A stretch of 64,000 nucleotides of DNA from [Actinomadura] parvosata subsp. kistnae (GCF_900323885.1 NZ_OOHJ01000023.1:1-64000), one strand, 5' to 3'. Shown: positions 17,451 to 26,996, counted from the first letter of the stretch. Numbers and translations are program-made. The notes: generated by a model from the sequence alone, not told the origin.

Positions 17451-18121
17451 GTGAGTAGCGACGACGTGAGTGGCGGCGACATCGAGGCGCTGGCCCTCCT
17501 GCACGACCCGGTCCGCCGCAGCCTGTACGACGTCGTCGCCTCCCGGGGCGGCGAGGTGGGCCGGGGGGAGGCCGCCGAGGCGGCGGGCGTGTCCAGGACG
17601 CTGGCCGGTCACCATCTGGACAAGCTGGTGGAGGCGGGGCTGCTGGAGAGCGGGTTCCGCCCGCAGGAGAAGAAGGGGCCGGGCAGCGGCCGGCCGGCGA
17701 AGGTGTATCGCCGGGCCAGGGGCGAGCGGTCGGTGAGCCTGCCGCCGCGCGACTACGTGACGCTCGCCTCGGTGCTGGCGGACGTGGTGGAGGTGCTCGG
17801 CGCTGAGGAGCGGGCCGAGGAGGTGGCGCGCGGCGCGGGCGCGCGGATCGGCGGGCGGCACCGGGGGAACCGGTGGAGCGGGTGCTGGGCGAGCGCGGTT
17901 ACGAGCCGTACGCGGAGGGCGGGCGGGTGCGGCTGCGCAACTGCCCGTTCCACGTGCTGGCCGAGGAGCAGCCGCTGCTGGTGTGCTCGATGAACCTGGC
18001 GCTGTGCCAGGGGCTGCTGGAGGGGCTGGGTGACGATCCGGGGCGGGCGGTGCTGGATCCGCGGCCGGGGGAGTGCTGCGTCTCTCTAAAACAAATAGAC
18101 GTTGACATAGAAGGCGGGTGA
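17451..18121 (+). CDS. SufR/ArsR-like regulator with Cys-rich C-terminus (one frameshift)
   Basis: An N-terminal winged-helix domain (residues 8-75: LHDPVRRSLYDVVA, VSRTLAGHHLDKLVEAGLL) of the COG2345 type. The C-terminal domain, in another frame, has cysteines at RNCPFH, LVCSMN, LCQ and GECCV, the pattern seen in SufR-like iron-sulfur repressors. The frames join if the GGGGG run at 17863-17867 has a sixth G (RHRGEPVERVLGERGYEPY), giving about 223 residues. GTG 17451 is the start. Its target may be the DUF3291 gene that begins five bases after its stop; this is a guess from position. Confidence 0.7.
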
Positions 18122-18125
18122 TGGT

Positions 18126-18632
18126 GTGCTGAGCACCATGAAGCCACCTGCCATGCACCTCGCCGAGCTGAACATCGCCCACCTGCGCGCCCCCGTCGAC
18201 AGCCCCGAGATGGCCGAGTTCGTCGCGCAGCTCGAACCGATCAACGCCGTCGCCGACACCGCGCCCGGGTTCGTGTGGCGGCTCAAGGAGAGCGAGAGCG
18301 ACCCCACCGCCACCGTCGTGCACGAGTACGGCGACCACCTGCTGATCAACTTCTCGGTGTGGGAGTCGCTGGAGGCGCTGTGGAACTACACCTACCGCAG
18401 CGAGCACCTGGCCGTGCTGCGGCGGCGCAGGGAGTGGTTCCTGCGCATGATGGAGCCGTACATGGTGATGTGGTGGGTGCCCGCCGGTGAGATCCCCACG
18501 CTGGCCGAGGGCATGCGGCGGCTCGAACGCCTCAAGGCCGAGGGGCCCGGCCCCGAGGCGTTCACGTTCAAGGACTCCTACGCCAGCAGCGAGGCCGTCA
18601 GCCTGCCCGCCGCCGCCGAGGCCAGGAAGTAG
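18126..18632 (+). CDS. DUF3291 domain protein
   Basis: A 168-residue soluble protein of the DUF3291 family, small alpha/beta-barrel proteins distantly like antibiotic-monooxygenase folds. LAELNIAHLRAPVDSPEMAEFVAQLEPINAVADTAPGFVWRL and the aromatic RREWFLRMMEPYMVMWWVPAG stretch are family hallmarks. The start may be GTG 18126 or ATG 18138. A TTGACA hexamer at 18100-18105, inside the end of the upstream regulator gene, may be a -35 element. Its last 55 bases overlap the convergent DUF3866 gene. Confidence 0.7.
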   Translation: MLSTMKPPAMHLAELNIAHLRAPVDSPEMAEFVAQLEPINAVADTAPGFVWRLKESESDPTATVVHEYGDHLLINFSVWESLEALWNYTYRSEHLAVLRRRREWFLRMMEPYMVMWWVPAGEIPTLAEGMRRLERLKAEGPGPEAFTFKDSYASSEAVSLPAAAEARK

Positions 18633-19645
18633 GCCAGGTCCTCCTCCAGGCCCCGTCCCATCGTCGACAGCCGCACCGGCGACGACTCCAGGGCCTCGCG
18701 CAGGCCGTCCACCGGCACCGGCACCAGGCGGTGCCGGACGGCCAGCAGCTCGGCCTGGTCCCTGACCCGCACCCCGAACTCGCCCGGCAGGTCCGGCACC
18801 GGCACCTGAGCGGGCGACAGCGCCACCCGGCCGTAGGCGGTCAGCGAGTGGTGCGAGACGCCGTAGTGGCGCTCGCGCCGGTCGCCCTCGCTGACCCGCA
18901 GCGCCGCCACCGGCCGCCCCCGCAGCACGCCCGCCGCGTTGACCGCCTCGCCCGCCGCCACGCCGGAGAAGCCCCACCGGGTACCCGTGCCCAGGTTGCC
19001 CGGCCCCTGCGTGACGATCGCCACGTCGGCCTCCAGCACGTGCCGGGCCGCCAGCAGCCCCGTGTGCACGGTGACCGCCTCCAGGTCGCCGCCGAACGAC
19101 TGGCCCACCGTCACCACGCCCGCCAGCCAGCCGGCCTCCCGCAGCCGGGCCGCCGCCATGGAGAACCACACGGGCAGCGCCCCGCCGTCCTGCATCACGT
19201 ACGCCACCCGCACGCCCGGCCTGGCCTCGTACAGTCCGCACAGGATCGGCGCCAGCGCCGAGTGCAGATCCGCCACGATCACCGGCATGTCCTCCAGCGA
19301 GTCGGCCTCCCGCAACCTGGCGTGATGCGGCGAATCCTGCTCGTCGGCGCCCTGCACCGTGGCCTGCAGCGGGGTGTACCTGGCCTTCACCAGGTGGCCG
19401 GGACCGTCGGGATCTTCCGGCAAACGGTTCGGGACGGCCACCACCATGGCGTAACCTCCCGTACCGAGACCCATCGCGAGCGCGGTCGTGTTGAGCAGCA
19501 CCTCATCGCCGGGTTCCGGGCGGCCCACCAACGGTGGATACGCCAGCGCCCGGCACTCCCCTTCGGGGACGGTGACGTCCAGCTCCACCGCTCCCGGCCA
19601 CTCGCGTCGGATCCGTACGACCTCGCCCTTGCGCCATCTGATCAC
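18578..19645 (-). CDS. DUF3866 family protein
   Basis: A 355-residue protein of the DUF3866 family, conserved in actinobacteria beside proteasome accessory genes and without a known activity. It begins MIRWRKGEVVRIRREWPGAVELDV and has the conserved NTTALAMGLGTGGYAMVV and TQGPGNLGTGTRWGFSGVAAGEAVNAA glycine-rich blocks, suggesting a nucleotide- or cofactor-binding fold. No signal peptide or membrane segment. It is divergent from pafB with 38 bases between the start codons. Confidence 0.8.
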   Translation of the reverse strand: MIRWRKGEVVRIRREWPGAVELDVTVPEGECRALAYPPLVGRPEPGDEVLLNTTALAMGLGTGGYAMVVAVPNRLPEDPDGPGHLVKARYTPLQATVQGADEQDSPHHARLREADSLEDMPVIVADLHSALAPILCGLYEARPGVRVAYVMQDGGALPVWFSMAAARLREAGWLAGVVTVGQSFGGDLEAVTVHTGLLAARHVLEADVAIVTQGPGNLGTGTRWGFSGVAAGEAVNAAGVLRGRPVAALRVSEGDRRERHYGVSHHSLTAYGRVALSPAQVPVPDLPGEFGVRVRDQAELLAVRHRLVPVPVDGLREALESSPVRLSTMGRGLEEDLAYFLASAAAGRLTASLLA

Positions 19646-19683
19646 GGGGGCAGGGTAGCGTCGATGAAGGAGGAGTGAGGCAG

Positions 19684-20634
19684 ATGTCGCGCCGGAAGAC
19701 AGAGCGGTTGCTCAATCTCGTGATCTGCCTGCTCGCCACCCGGCGCCCGCTGTCGGCCGAGCAGATCCGCCAGGCCGTCCCCGGCTACGACCGCGATGGC
19801 GACGAGGCGTTCCAGCGCATGTTCGAGCGGGACAAGAACGAGCTGCGCGAGATCGGCATCCCCATCGACGTCGTGCGCGACCCGTGGGAGGACGAGCCGG
19901 GCTACCGGATCGAGCGGGAGTCCTACGAACTGCCGGAGATCACGCTGGAGCCCGACGAGGCCGCCGTGCTGGGCTTGGCCGCCCAGGTGTGGCAGCGCGC
20001 CAGCCTGGCCGAGGCCGCCTCGGGGGCGCTGCTGAAGCTGCGGGCCGGCGGCGTGGCCACCGACCAGCCCGTCGGCACGGGCGCGCTGGAGCTGCGGGTC
20101 GACACCCGCGACCCGGCCTTCCCCGCGCTGTGGGACGCGGTGCGCGACCGGCGCGTGGTCCGCTTCGACTACCGCAGTGCCGGAAGCGAGACCGTGCGCA
20201 GCCGCACCGTCGAGCCGTGGGGCGTGGTCAGCCGGCGCGGCCGGTGGTACCTGGCGGGCTACGATCGTGACAGGGACGCGCCTCGCGCCTTCCGGCTCAG
20301 CCGCATCACCGGGCAGGTGAGCACCGTCGGCCGGCCGGGCGCCGTCGAGGTGCCCGAGGGCGTCGACCTGCGGGCCATGGTGGGCTTCCCCGACGAGACG
20401 ACCGACGAGCGGGTCGCGGTCGTCCGCGTGCGCCAGGGGGCGTGCGAGGGGTTGCGGCAGCTCGCCAGGGCCGTGCGCCCCGGCACCGGCGGGTGGGACG
20501 AGGCCGAGCTGGCCTTCACCGACCCCGAGCGGCTGGCCGGGTGGATGGCCAGCCTCGGCGCCGACGTCGAGGTGGTCGAGCCGCCGGACGCCCGCGAGGC
20601 GGTCATCCGGCGATTGAAGGGGGCATTGGCGTGA
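19684..20634 (+). CDS. pafB: PafB, WYL-domain transcription activator
   Basis: A 316-residue regulator that acts with PafC in a RecA-independent DNA-damage response (known from mycobacteria). Order: winged-helix domain (residues 1-80, SRRKTERLLNLVICLLATRRPLSAEQIRQ), WYL domain (about 135-215, WGVVSRRGRWYLAGYDRDR), then WCX. ATG 19684 is chosen because GAAGGAGG sits about nine bases upstream. pafC follows after 67 bases that contain a repeat element. Confidence 0.92.
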   Translation: MSRRKTERLLNLVICLLATRRPLSAEQIRQAVPGYDRDGDEAFQRMFERDKNELREIGIPIDVVRDPWEDEPGYRIERESYELPEITLEPDEAAVLGLAAQVWQRASLAEAASGALLKLRAGGVATDQPVGTGALELRVDTRDPAFPALWDAVRDRRVVRFDYRSAGSETVRSRTVEPWGVVSRRGRWYLAGYDRDRDAPRAFRLSRITGQVSTVGRPGAVEVPEGVDLRAMVGFPDETTDERVAVVRVRQGACEGLRQLARAVRPGTGGWDEAELAFTDPERLAGWMASLGADVEVVEPPDAREAVIRRLKGALA

Positions 20635-20662
20635 GGGAGCGCAGCGAGCGAACCATCAGACG
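20635..20662 (+). repeat. REP-like element between pafB and pafC
   Basis: Directly after the pafB stop comes a short symmetric GGGAGCGCAGCGAGCGAACC element of a kind often dispersed between genes in GC-rich actinomycetes. GAAGGAGGGCGC ahead of pafC provides its ribosome site. Confidence 0.35.
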
Positions 20663-20701
20663 CGGCAGTGGTCCGCTCATGCGGCCGACGAAGGAGGGCG
20701 C

Positions 20702-21667
20702 ATGAGCGGATCGGCGGATCGGCTGCCGCGGTTGCTGGCGCTGGTGCCGTACCTGATGTCCCACCCGGGGGCGCAGGTCGGCGAGGTGGCCGACGTGTTC
20801 GGGCTGAGCGAGAAGCAGCTCATCGACGACCTGCAGCTCGTGTGGATGTGCGGGCTGCCCGGCCACACCCCGGGCGACCTCATCGACGTCTCCTGGGACG
20901 GCGGCGAGATCATCATCGACAACGCCGACACCATCGCCAGGCCGCTGCGCCTCGGCATCGACGAGGCCAGCGCGCTGCTGGTCGCGCTGCGCATGCTGGC
21001 CGCCACCCCCGAGCTGGCGGAGGTGCCCGGCGACGCGCTGCCGCGCGTCATGGCCAAGCTGGAGCGGGCCGCGGGCGAGGGCGCCGCCACCGTCAGCACC
21101 CAGGTCGCCGTGGACGTCGAGGCCGCGCCCGACGCGCTGCCCCGCGTGCGCGAGGGCCTGACCAGGGGCCGGCGGCTGTCGCTGCGCTACTACGTGCAGG
21201 GCCGCGACGAGGTGACGCCGCGCGAGGTCGACCCGATGCGGCTCGTCGTCGTCGACGGCCGCGCCTACCTGGAGGGCTGGTGCTACCGGGCCGAGGCGAT
21301 GCGGCTGTTCCGGCTCGACCGGGTGCTCGGCGTGGACGTGCTGGACGTGCCGGCCGACCCGCCCGCCGAGGCCGAGCCGCGCGACGTGACCGCCGGCGTG
21401 TTCCGCCCGTCGCCGACCGACGAGCTGGTCGAGCTGGAGCTGAGCGCGGCCGGGCGGTGGGTGGCCGAGTACTACCCGTGCGAGCAGGTCACCGAGCTGG
21501 GCGAGGGGCGGCTGCGGGTGGCGCTGCGGGCCCGCGACGAGGACTGGATACTCAAGCTGGCGCTGCGCCTGGGCGACACCGGCCGGGTCGTCTCGCCGCC
21601 CGAGATGGCCGAGACCGTGCGCCAGGAGGCCGAGCGGGCCCTGGCCCTGTACGCTCACCACTCATGA
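20702..21667 (+). CDS. pafC: PafC, WYL-domain transcription activator
   Basis: A 321-residue partner of PafB. The N-terminal winged helix (residues 5-65: RLPRLLALVPYLMSHPGAQVGEVADVFGLSEKQLIDDLQLVWMCGLPG) is the degenerate PafC type; the WYL domain (about 150-220) has MRLVVVDGRAYLEGWCYRAEAMRLFRLDR. ATG 20702 follows a strong AAGGAGG. The stop overlaps the next small gene (ATGA), so the two are translationally coupled. Confidence 0.92.
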   Translation: MSGSADRLPRLLALVPYLMSHPGAQVGEVADVFGLSEKQLIDDLQLVWMCGLPGHTPGDLIDVSWDGGEIIIDNADTIARPLRLGIDEASALLVALRMLAATPELAEVPGDALPRVMAKLERAAGEGAATVSTQVAVDVEAAPDALPRVREGLTRGRRLSLRYYVQGRDEVTPREVDPMRLVVVDGRAYLEGWCYRAEAMRLFRLDRVLGVDVLDVPADPPAEAEPRDVTAGVFRPSPTDELVELELSAAGRWVAEYYPCEQVTELGEGRLRVALRARDEDWILKLALRLGDTGRVVSPPEMAETVRQEAERALALYAHHS

Positions 21668-21864
21668 CCTGGATCTTCCTGTCGGCGGGGCTGGGGGTGG
21701 CGGGGCTGGTCGTGCTCGGCGTCGCCGGTGCCCGAGTCGCCGTCGCGGCACGTACTCTGAAGAGGGAAATCGCCGCGGCGCACGCGCAGCTTGAGCCAAG
21801 GCGGGCCAGATTGGCGGGCCAAGGGGATGAGACCACGCCCCAGGCAGCGTACGATCGTGGCTGA
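21664..21864 (+). CDS. Small single-pass membrane protein between pafC and tatA
   Basis: A 66-residue protein with one N-terminal membrane helix (FLSAGLGVAGLVVLGVAGARVAVAA) and a basic cytoplasmic segment with a short helix (LKREIAAAHAQLEPRRARL). The ATG overlaps the pafC stop by four bases. No family recognised; the coupling suggests it is made with PafBC. Confidence 0.65.
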   Translation: MTWIFLSAGLGVAGLVVLGVAGARVAVAARTLKREIAAAHAQLEPRRARLAGQGDETTPQAAYDRG

Positions 21865-21894
21865 AACAGGCACTCGCTCACAAAAGGACGTTTC

Positions 21895-22245
21895 ATGCCG
21901 AACCTCGGAGTTCCTGAACTTCTGATCATCGCACTCGTGCTCGTGCTGCTGTTCGGTGCGAAGAAGCTGCCCGAGATGGCCCGGGGCGTCGGCCGGTCGC
22001 TGCGCATCTTCAAGTCGGAGACCGCCAAGCTGCGTGACGACGACGACGCCGAGGCCCAGCACCACGTCCAGGCCCAGGCGCAGGCTCCGGTCCAGCCGCA
22101 GCCGCAGCCCCAGCCCGTGCAGCCGCAGCAGATCCCGGCCGCCCCGGCTCCGGCGCTGTCGGCCGAGGAGCAGGCCCGCCAGCTCGAGGAGCAGGCCGCC
22201 AGGCTGCGCGCCAGCGCCGCCTCGCAGGCCGACAAGCCCGCCTGA
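21895..22245 (+). CDS. tatA: Twin-arginine translocase subunit TatA
   Basis: A 116-residue pore-forming component of the Tat export system. It has the short N-terminal membrane helix (PELLIIALVLVLLFG), the AKKLPEMARGVGRSLRIFKSE amphipathic helix, and a long Gln/Pro/Ala-rich tail typical of actinomycetes. A start AAAGGACGTTTC leader gives the ribosome site. tatC follows 33 bases later. Confidence 0.95.
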   Translation: MPNLGVPELLIIALVLVLLFGAKKLPEMARGVGRSLRIFKSETAKLRDDDDAEAQHHVQAQAQAPVQPQPQPQPVQPQQIPAAPAPALSAEEQARQLEEQAARLRASAASQADKPA

Positions 22246-22278
22246 CCACCTATCCCTCCTCGTCACCTGGACTGCTAG

Positions 22279-23190
22279 ATGGCGCTGCTCAAACGGTCGA
22301 GCAAGCCGGCACCCGACCCCGAGGGTCGCATGCCGCTGATGGAGCATCTGCGGGAGCTGCGCAACCGCCTGGTCATCGCGCTGCTCGCCATGGTCGTGGG
22401 CATCGTGGTGGGCTTCTTCGTCTTCGACCCGGTGTGGGCGTTCATCAAGGAGCCGTTCTGCGAGACGCCGGCGGCCGGTCAGCTCCGCCCCGGTGAGTGC
22501 ACGCTCATCTTCAGTGGCATCTTCCAGTCGTTCTTCCTGACGCTGAAGGTCGCGGCCCTGGTCGGGATCGTCGTGTCCTCACCCGTCTGGCTGTACCAGA
22601 TCTGGGCGTTCGTCACGCCCGCCCTCTACCGCAACGAGAAGAAGTACTCCTTCGCCTTCCTCGGGCTGGCGATCCCGCTGTTCCTGCTCGGCACCGCGCT
22701 GGCGTACTTCATCATGGACACCAGCCTCGCGATCCTGCTCGGGTTCGCGCCCAGCGACACCGTCGCGGCCGTGCAGATCGACGAGTACCTCAGCTACGTG
22801 CTGATCATGCTGGTGATCTTCGGCGTCTCGTTCGAGCTGCCGCTGCTGCTGGTGTTCCTCAACATCATCGGCGTCCTGTCGCACGCCACGGTCAAGAAGC
22901 ACCGCCGTACGGTCGTCTTCGTCATGTTCGTCTTCGGCGCGGTCATCACGCCCGGCGGCGACCCGCTGACGATGATGGCGCTGGCGGCGCCGATGGTCGT
23001 GCTGTACTTCCTGGCCGAAGGCTTCATGTTCCTGCGTGAGCGGCGCCTGCCGAACACCGAGGACTTCTCCCACCTGTCCGACGACGAGGCCTCGCCGCTG
23101 GTCGAGGACCACGCGCCGGTCGGCGACCCGGCTCCGCTGGACGACCCGGCGCCGCTCGACGACGACCCGCCTGGATCCAGTAAGCGATAA
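22279..23190 (+). CDS. tatC: Twin-arginine translocase subunit TatC
   Basis: A 303-residue six-helix membrane protein that recognises the twin-Arg signal peptide. The N-terminal MPLMEHLRELRNRLVIALLAMVVG motif contains the signal-binding Glu and Arg. Helices follow to about residue 245, then an acidic, Pro/Asp-rich C-terminal tail. It is downstream of tatA, and no tatB is in the window, as usual for the locus in actinomycetes. Confidence 0.95.
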   Translation: MALLKRSSKPAPDPEGRMPLMEHLRELRNRLVIALLAMVVGIVVGFFVFDPVWAFIKEPFCETPAAGQLRPGECTLIFSGIFQSFFLTLKVAALVGIVVSSPVWLYQIWAFVTPALYRNEKKYSFAFLGLAIPLFLLGTALAYFIMDTSLAILLGFAPSDTVAAVQIDEYLSYVLIMLVIFGVSFELPLLLVFLNIIGVLSHATVKKHRRTVVFVMFVFGAVITPGGDPLTMMALAAPMVVLYFLAEGFMFLRERRLPNTEDFSHLSDDEASPLVEDHAPVGDPAPLDDPAPLDDDPPGSSKR

Positions 23191-23230
23191 GGGCATTCCG
23201 GTTGCGTCCGGCAGGCGATACATTCCGGGC

Positions 23231-24124
23231 GTGGCCTCCTCACCGCACCTCGCCCTGCTGGTCAACCCCGCCGCGCGCGGCGGGCGTACGCTGCGCCTGC
23301 TCGAGCCCGTGGCACGGCGGCTGCGCGCCGGAGGGGCCGAGCTGTCGGTGATCGTCGGCGACGACGCCACCGACGCGATGGAGCGGGCCTGCACCGCCGT
23401 CTCCGAGCGCCCCGACGCGCTCGTGGCCTTCGGCGGCGACGGTCTCGTGCACCTGGCCGTGCAGGCGGTGGCCGGCACCGACGTGCCGCTCGGCATCATC
23501 CCCGCGGGCACCGGCAACGACTTCGCCGCCGCGCTCGGCCTGCCCCGAGGCGACCTGGTGGCCGCCGCCGCGACCGTGCTGCGCATGAAGCCGCGCCTGG
23601 TGGACGCCGCGCACATCCGCACGGGCGGCGCCGAGGAGCTGTTCGCCGGGGTGGCGTGCTGCGGGTTCGACTCGCGCGTCAACGAGCGGGCCAACCGGCT
23701 CACCTGGCCGCCCGGCATGGCCCGCTACATGGTGGCCACGGCGCGGGAGCTGCGCTCGTTCCGGCCGGTCCCGTTCCGCCTGACGCTGGACGAGGACGAG
23801 GTGATCGAGCGGGAGGCCATGCTGGTGGCGGTGGCCAACACGCGCTCGTACGGGGCGGGCATGCGCGTCTGCCCCGACGCCAGGCCCGACGACGGGCTGC
23901 TGGACGTGGTGACGATCGGCGCCCTGTCCAGGGCGGAGTTCCTGCGCGTCTTCCCGAGCGTGTACCGGGGACGGCACGTGACGCATCCGGCCGTGTCGGT
24001 ACGGCGGGTGCGCGGCATCCGGATCGAGGCCGAGGAGCTGGTCGCCTACGCCGACGGGGAGCGCATCGGCGCGGTCCCGGTGCACTGCGAGGTGCGGCCG
24101 GGCGCGCTGCGCGTCCTCGTCTGA
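23231..24124 (+). CDS. Diacylglycerol kinase-family lipid kinase
   Basis: A 297-residue member of the DAGK catalytic-domain family (YegS/DgkB-like), which phosphorylates diacylglycerol or related lipids. LLVNPAARGG, the FGGDGLVHLAVQAVAG nucleotide loop and PLGIIPAGTGNDFAAALGLP are diagnostic. GTG 23231 starts the protein just before the first strand. It is 40 bases after tatC. Confidence 0.88.
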   Translation: MASSPHLALLVNPAARGGRTLRLLEPVARRLRAGGAELSVIVGDDATDAMERACTAVSERPDALVAFGGDGLVHLAVQAVAGTDVPLGIIPAGTGNDFAAALGLPRGDLVAAAATVLRMKPRLVDAAHIRTGGAEELFAGVACCGFDSRVNERANRLTWPPGMARYMVATARELRSFRPVPFRLTLDEDEVIEREAMLVAVANTRSYGAGMRVCPDARPDDGLLDVVTIGALSRAEFLRVFPSVYRGRHVTHPAVSVRRVRGIRIEAEELVAYADGERIGAVPVHCEVRPGALRVLV

Positions 24125-24218
24125 AATCTACTTTGTAAAGGCGCCGGAGCCGGATCGCCGCGGCAGAGCCGGAATGGGCGGGACGGACCGGAATGGCGAT
24201 TTCGGTAGGCTGGCGGGT

Positions 24219-26942
24219 ATGACAACGCCAGCGGAACGCTACGCGGCCTTCCGTCAGAAGCACGGGGACGACGGGGCCGCTCTCAGATCGTTCCGAGGTC
24301 TCTACGACTTCGAGCTGGACGACTTCCAGCTCGACGCCTGCAGGGCCCTGGAAGCCGGCGACGGGGTGCTGGTCGCGGCGCCCACGGGCTCGGGCAAGAC
24401 GGTCGTGGGCGAGTTCGCCGTCCACCTGGCCCTGGAGCAGGGCCTCAAGTGCTTCTACACGACGCCCATCAAGGCGCTGTCGAACCAGAAGTACAACGAC
24501 CTGGTCAAGCGCTACGGCACCGCCAAGGTCGGCCTGCTGACCGGCGACAACAGCGTCAACGGCGAGGCGCCCATCGTGGTCATGACGACCGAGGTGCTGC
24601 GCAACATGCTCTACGCCGGGTCCGCGACGCTGGCCGGGCTGGGGTTCGCGGTGATGGACGAGGTCCACTACCTGGCCGACCGGTTCAGGGGCGCGGTGTG
24701 GGAGGAGGTCATCATCCACCTGCCCGACTCGGTGCGGCTGGTCGCGCTGTCGGCGACGGTCAGCAACGCCGAGGAGTTCGGCGAGTGGATGGGCGAGGTG
24801 CGCGGCGACACGACGGTGATCGTCGACGAGCACCGGCCGGTGCCGCTGTGGCAGCACATGATGGTCGGCAACCGCATCTACGACCTGTTCATGACCGACG
24901 ACCTGACGCCGCGCATCAACCCGACGCTGATGCGGGTCACGCGTGACGCCGAGCGGCTGACGGCGGGGCGGGGCCGGCGCGGTTACGGCCGGCCGCAGCG
25001 CTCGCGCCCGCCGGACCGGGTGCAGGTGATCGAGAAGCTGGACAGCGAGGGGCTGCTGCCGGCGATCACGTTCATCTTCTCGCGGGCGGGCTGCGACGCG
25101 GCGGTGCAGCAGTGCCTGCACGCGGGCATCCGGCTGACCACCGACCGCGAGCGGCACGAGATCAGGCAGCTCGTCGACGAGCGCACCGCGCACCTGCCCG
25201 ACGAGGACCTCGCGGTGCTGGGCTACCTGGAGTGGCGCGACTGCCTGGAGCGGGGCCTGGCCGCGCACCACGCGGGCATGCTGCCGGCCTTCAAGGAGGT
25301 CGTGGAGGAGCTGTTCACGCGCGGGCTGGTCAAGGCGGTGTTCGCGACCGAGACGCTGGCGCTGGGCATCAACATGCCGGCCCGCAGCGTGGTGATCGAG
25401 AAGCTCGACAAGTGGAACGGCGAGACGCACGCCGACCTGACGCCGGGGGAGTACACCCAGCTCACCGGCCGGGCGGGGCGGCGCGGCATCGACGTCGAAG
25501 GTCACGCGGTGGTGCTGTGGCAGCCGGGCATGGATCCGCTGTCGGTGGCGGGGCTGGCGGGCACCCGTACGTATCCGCTGCGCTCCAGCTTCCAGCCGTC
25601 GTACAACATGGCGGTCAACCTGGTCGGCCAGTTCGGCCGCGAGCGGGCCAGGACGCTGCTGGAGGAGTCGTTCGCGCAGTTCCAGGCCGACCGGGCGGTC
25701 GTCGGGCTGGCCAAGCAGCTGCGCAAGCACGAGGAGGCGCTGGAGGGCTACCAGGAGGCGATGACGTGCCACCTGGGCGACTTCCCCGAGTACGCGGCGC
25801 TGCGGCGGCGCCTGTCGGACCGGGAGGCGGAGCTGTCGCGCCAGCGGGGCGCGGCGCGGCGGGCGGCGGCGGTGCGCTCGCTGGAGGCACTGCAGCCCGG
25901 CGACGTCATCCGGGTGCCGGGCGGGCGCCGGGCCGGGCTGGCGATCGTGCTGGACCCGGGCCGCAACCCGCGCGGTCACGGGCCGAGCCCGCTGGTGCTG
26001 ACGATCGGCAAGCAGATCAAGAAGCTCGACCCGGCCGACTTCCCCGTGCCGGTGGAGCCGCTGGAGAAGCTGCGCATCCCGAAGAACTTCAACGGCCGCT
26101 CGCCGAAGGAACGCGCCAACCTCGTCTCGACGCTGCTGGCCAAGATCGGTGACCGCGATCTGGGCAAGCCGGTGCGGGCGCGCGACCACACGGTGGAGGA
26201 CGACGAGATCAACGAGCTGCGCCGGCTCATCCGCCAGCATCCGTGCCACGGCTGCGACGAGCGGGAGGACCACGCGCGCTGGGCGGAGCGCTACTACAAG
26301 CTGCTGCGTGAGACCGAGGGGCTGCGGCGCCGGGTCGAGGGCCGCTCGCACGTCATCTCCCGGACGTTCGACCGGATCTGCTCGGTGCTGGAGCAGCTCG
26401 GCTACCTCGACGGCGAGACCGTCACCGACGAGGGCCGGCGGCTGGGCCGCCTCTACACGGAGCTGGACCTGCTGACCGCCGAGTCGCTGCGCAAGGGCCT
26501 GTGGGAGGAGCTCGACCCGGCGGAGCTGGCGGCGTGCGTGTCGGCGCTGGTGTTCGAGTCGCGGGCGTCCGACGACACCCGCCGCCCGAAGATCCCCGCC
26601 GGGCGGGCCCAAGACGCGCTGTCGGCGATGATCCGGCTGTGGGGGGAGCTGGAGGGCATCGAGTCCGACCACGGGCTGTCCACGATCAGGGAGCCCGATC
26701 TGGGGTTCGCGTGGGCGGCGTTCCGGTGGACCAAGGGGCACAGCCTCGACGCGGTGCTCATGGAGGGCGTCAACGGCAACGAGCTGGCGGCCGGTGACTT
26801 CGTCCGGTGGATCAAGCAGCTGATGGACCTGCTCGGCCAGCTCGGCAACGCGGCGCCGCCCGGCAGCAAGATCAAGCAGACCGCGGTGAAGGCGATGGAC
26901 GCCATGCGGCGGGGCGTGGTGGCGTACTCGTCGCTGACCTGA
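24219..26942 (+). CDS. helY: Ski2-like superfamily 2 helicase (HelY)
   Basis: A 907-residue DExH helicase of the mycobacterial HelY/Ski2 group, thought to act on RNA. Motifs: DDFQLDACRALEAGDGVLVAAPTGSGKT (Q and Walker A, about residue 50-65), MDEVHYL (motif II, DEVH), SATVSN (motif III), and TGRAGRRGID (motif VI). A DSHCT domain closes the protein. The start at ATG 24219 matches the family better than the upstream ATG at 24174. A long dyad after the stop is a probable terminator. Confidence 0.92.
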   Translation: MTTPAERYAAFRQKHGDDGAALRSFRGLYDFELDDFQLDACRALEAGDGVLVAAPTGSGKTVVGEFAVHLALEQGLKCFYTTPIKALSNQKYNDLVKRYGTAKVGLLTGDNSVNGEAPIVVMTTEVLRNMLYAGSATLAGLGFAVMDEVHYLADRFRGAVWEEVIIHLPDSVRLVALSATVSNAEEFGEWMGEVRGDTTVIVDEHRPVPLWQHMMVGNRIYDLFMTDDLTPRINPTLMRVTRDAERLTAGRGRRGYGRPQRSRPPDRVQVIEKLDSEGLLPAITFIFSRAGCDAAVQQCLHAGIRLTTDRERHEIRQLVDERTAHLPDEDLAVLGYLEWRDCLERGLAAHHAGMLPAFKEVVEELFTRGLVKAVFATETLALGINMPARSVVIEKLDKWNGETHADLTPGEYTQLTGRAGRRGIDVEGHAVVLWQPGMDPLSVAGLAGTRTYPLRSSFQPSYNMAVNLVGQFGRERARTLLEESFAQFQADRAVVGLAKQLRKHEEALEGYQEAMTCHLGDFPEYAALRRRLSDREAELSRQRGAARRAAAVRSLEALQPGDVIRVPGGRRAGLAIVLDPGRNPRGHGPSPLVLTIGKQIKKLDPADFPVPVEPLEKLRIPKNFNGRSPKERANLVSTLLAKIGDRDLGKPVRARDHTVEDDEINELRRLIRQHPCHGCDEREDHARWAERYYKLLRETEGLRRRVEGRSHVISRTFDRICSVLEQLGYLDGETVTDEGRRLGRLYTELDLLTAESLRKGLWEELDPAELAACVSALVFESRASDDTRRPKIPAGRAQDALSAMIRLWGELEGIESDHGLSTIREPDLGFAWAAFRWTKGHSLDAVLMEGVNGNELAAGDFVRWIKQLMDLLGQLGNAAPPGSKIKQTAVKAMDAMRRGVVAYSSLT

Positions 26943-26966
26943 TCGCGGGGCGCGTGGCCTGCGCTC

Positions 26967-26996
26967 GTCCCAGGGTCCTGTCCCGGGCCCTGGGAC
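26967..26996 (+). terminator. Dyad after helY
   Basis: Nine-base perfect arms, GTCCCAGGG (26967-26975) and CCCTGGGAC (26988-26996), with a 12-base loop, 25 bases after the helY stop. Probable terminator or mRNA-stabilising stem without a T-tract. Confidence 0.5.
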
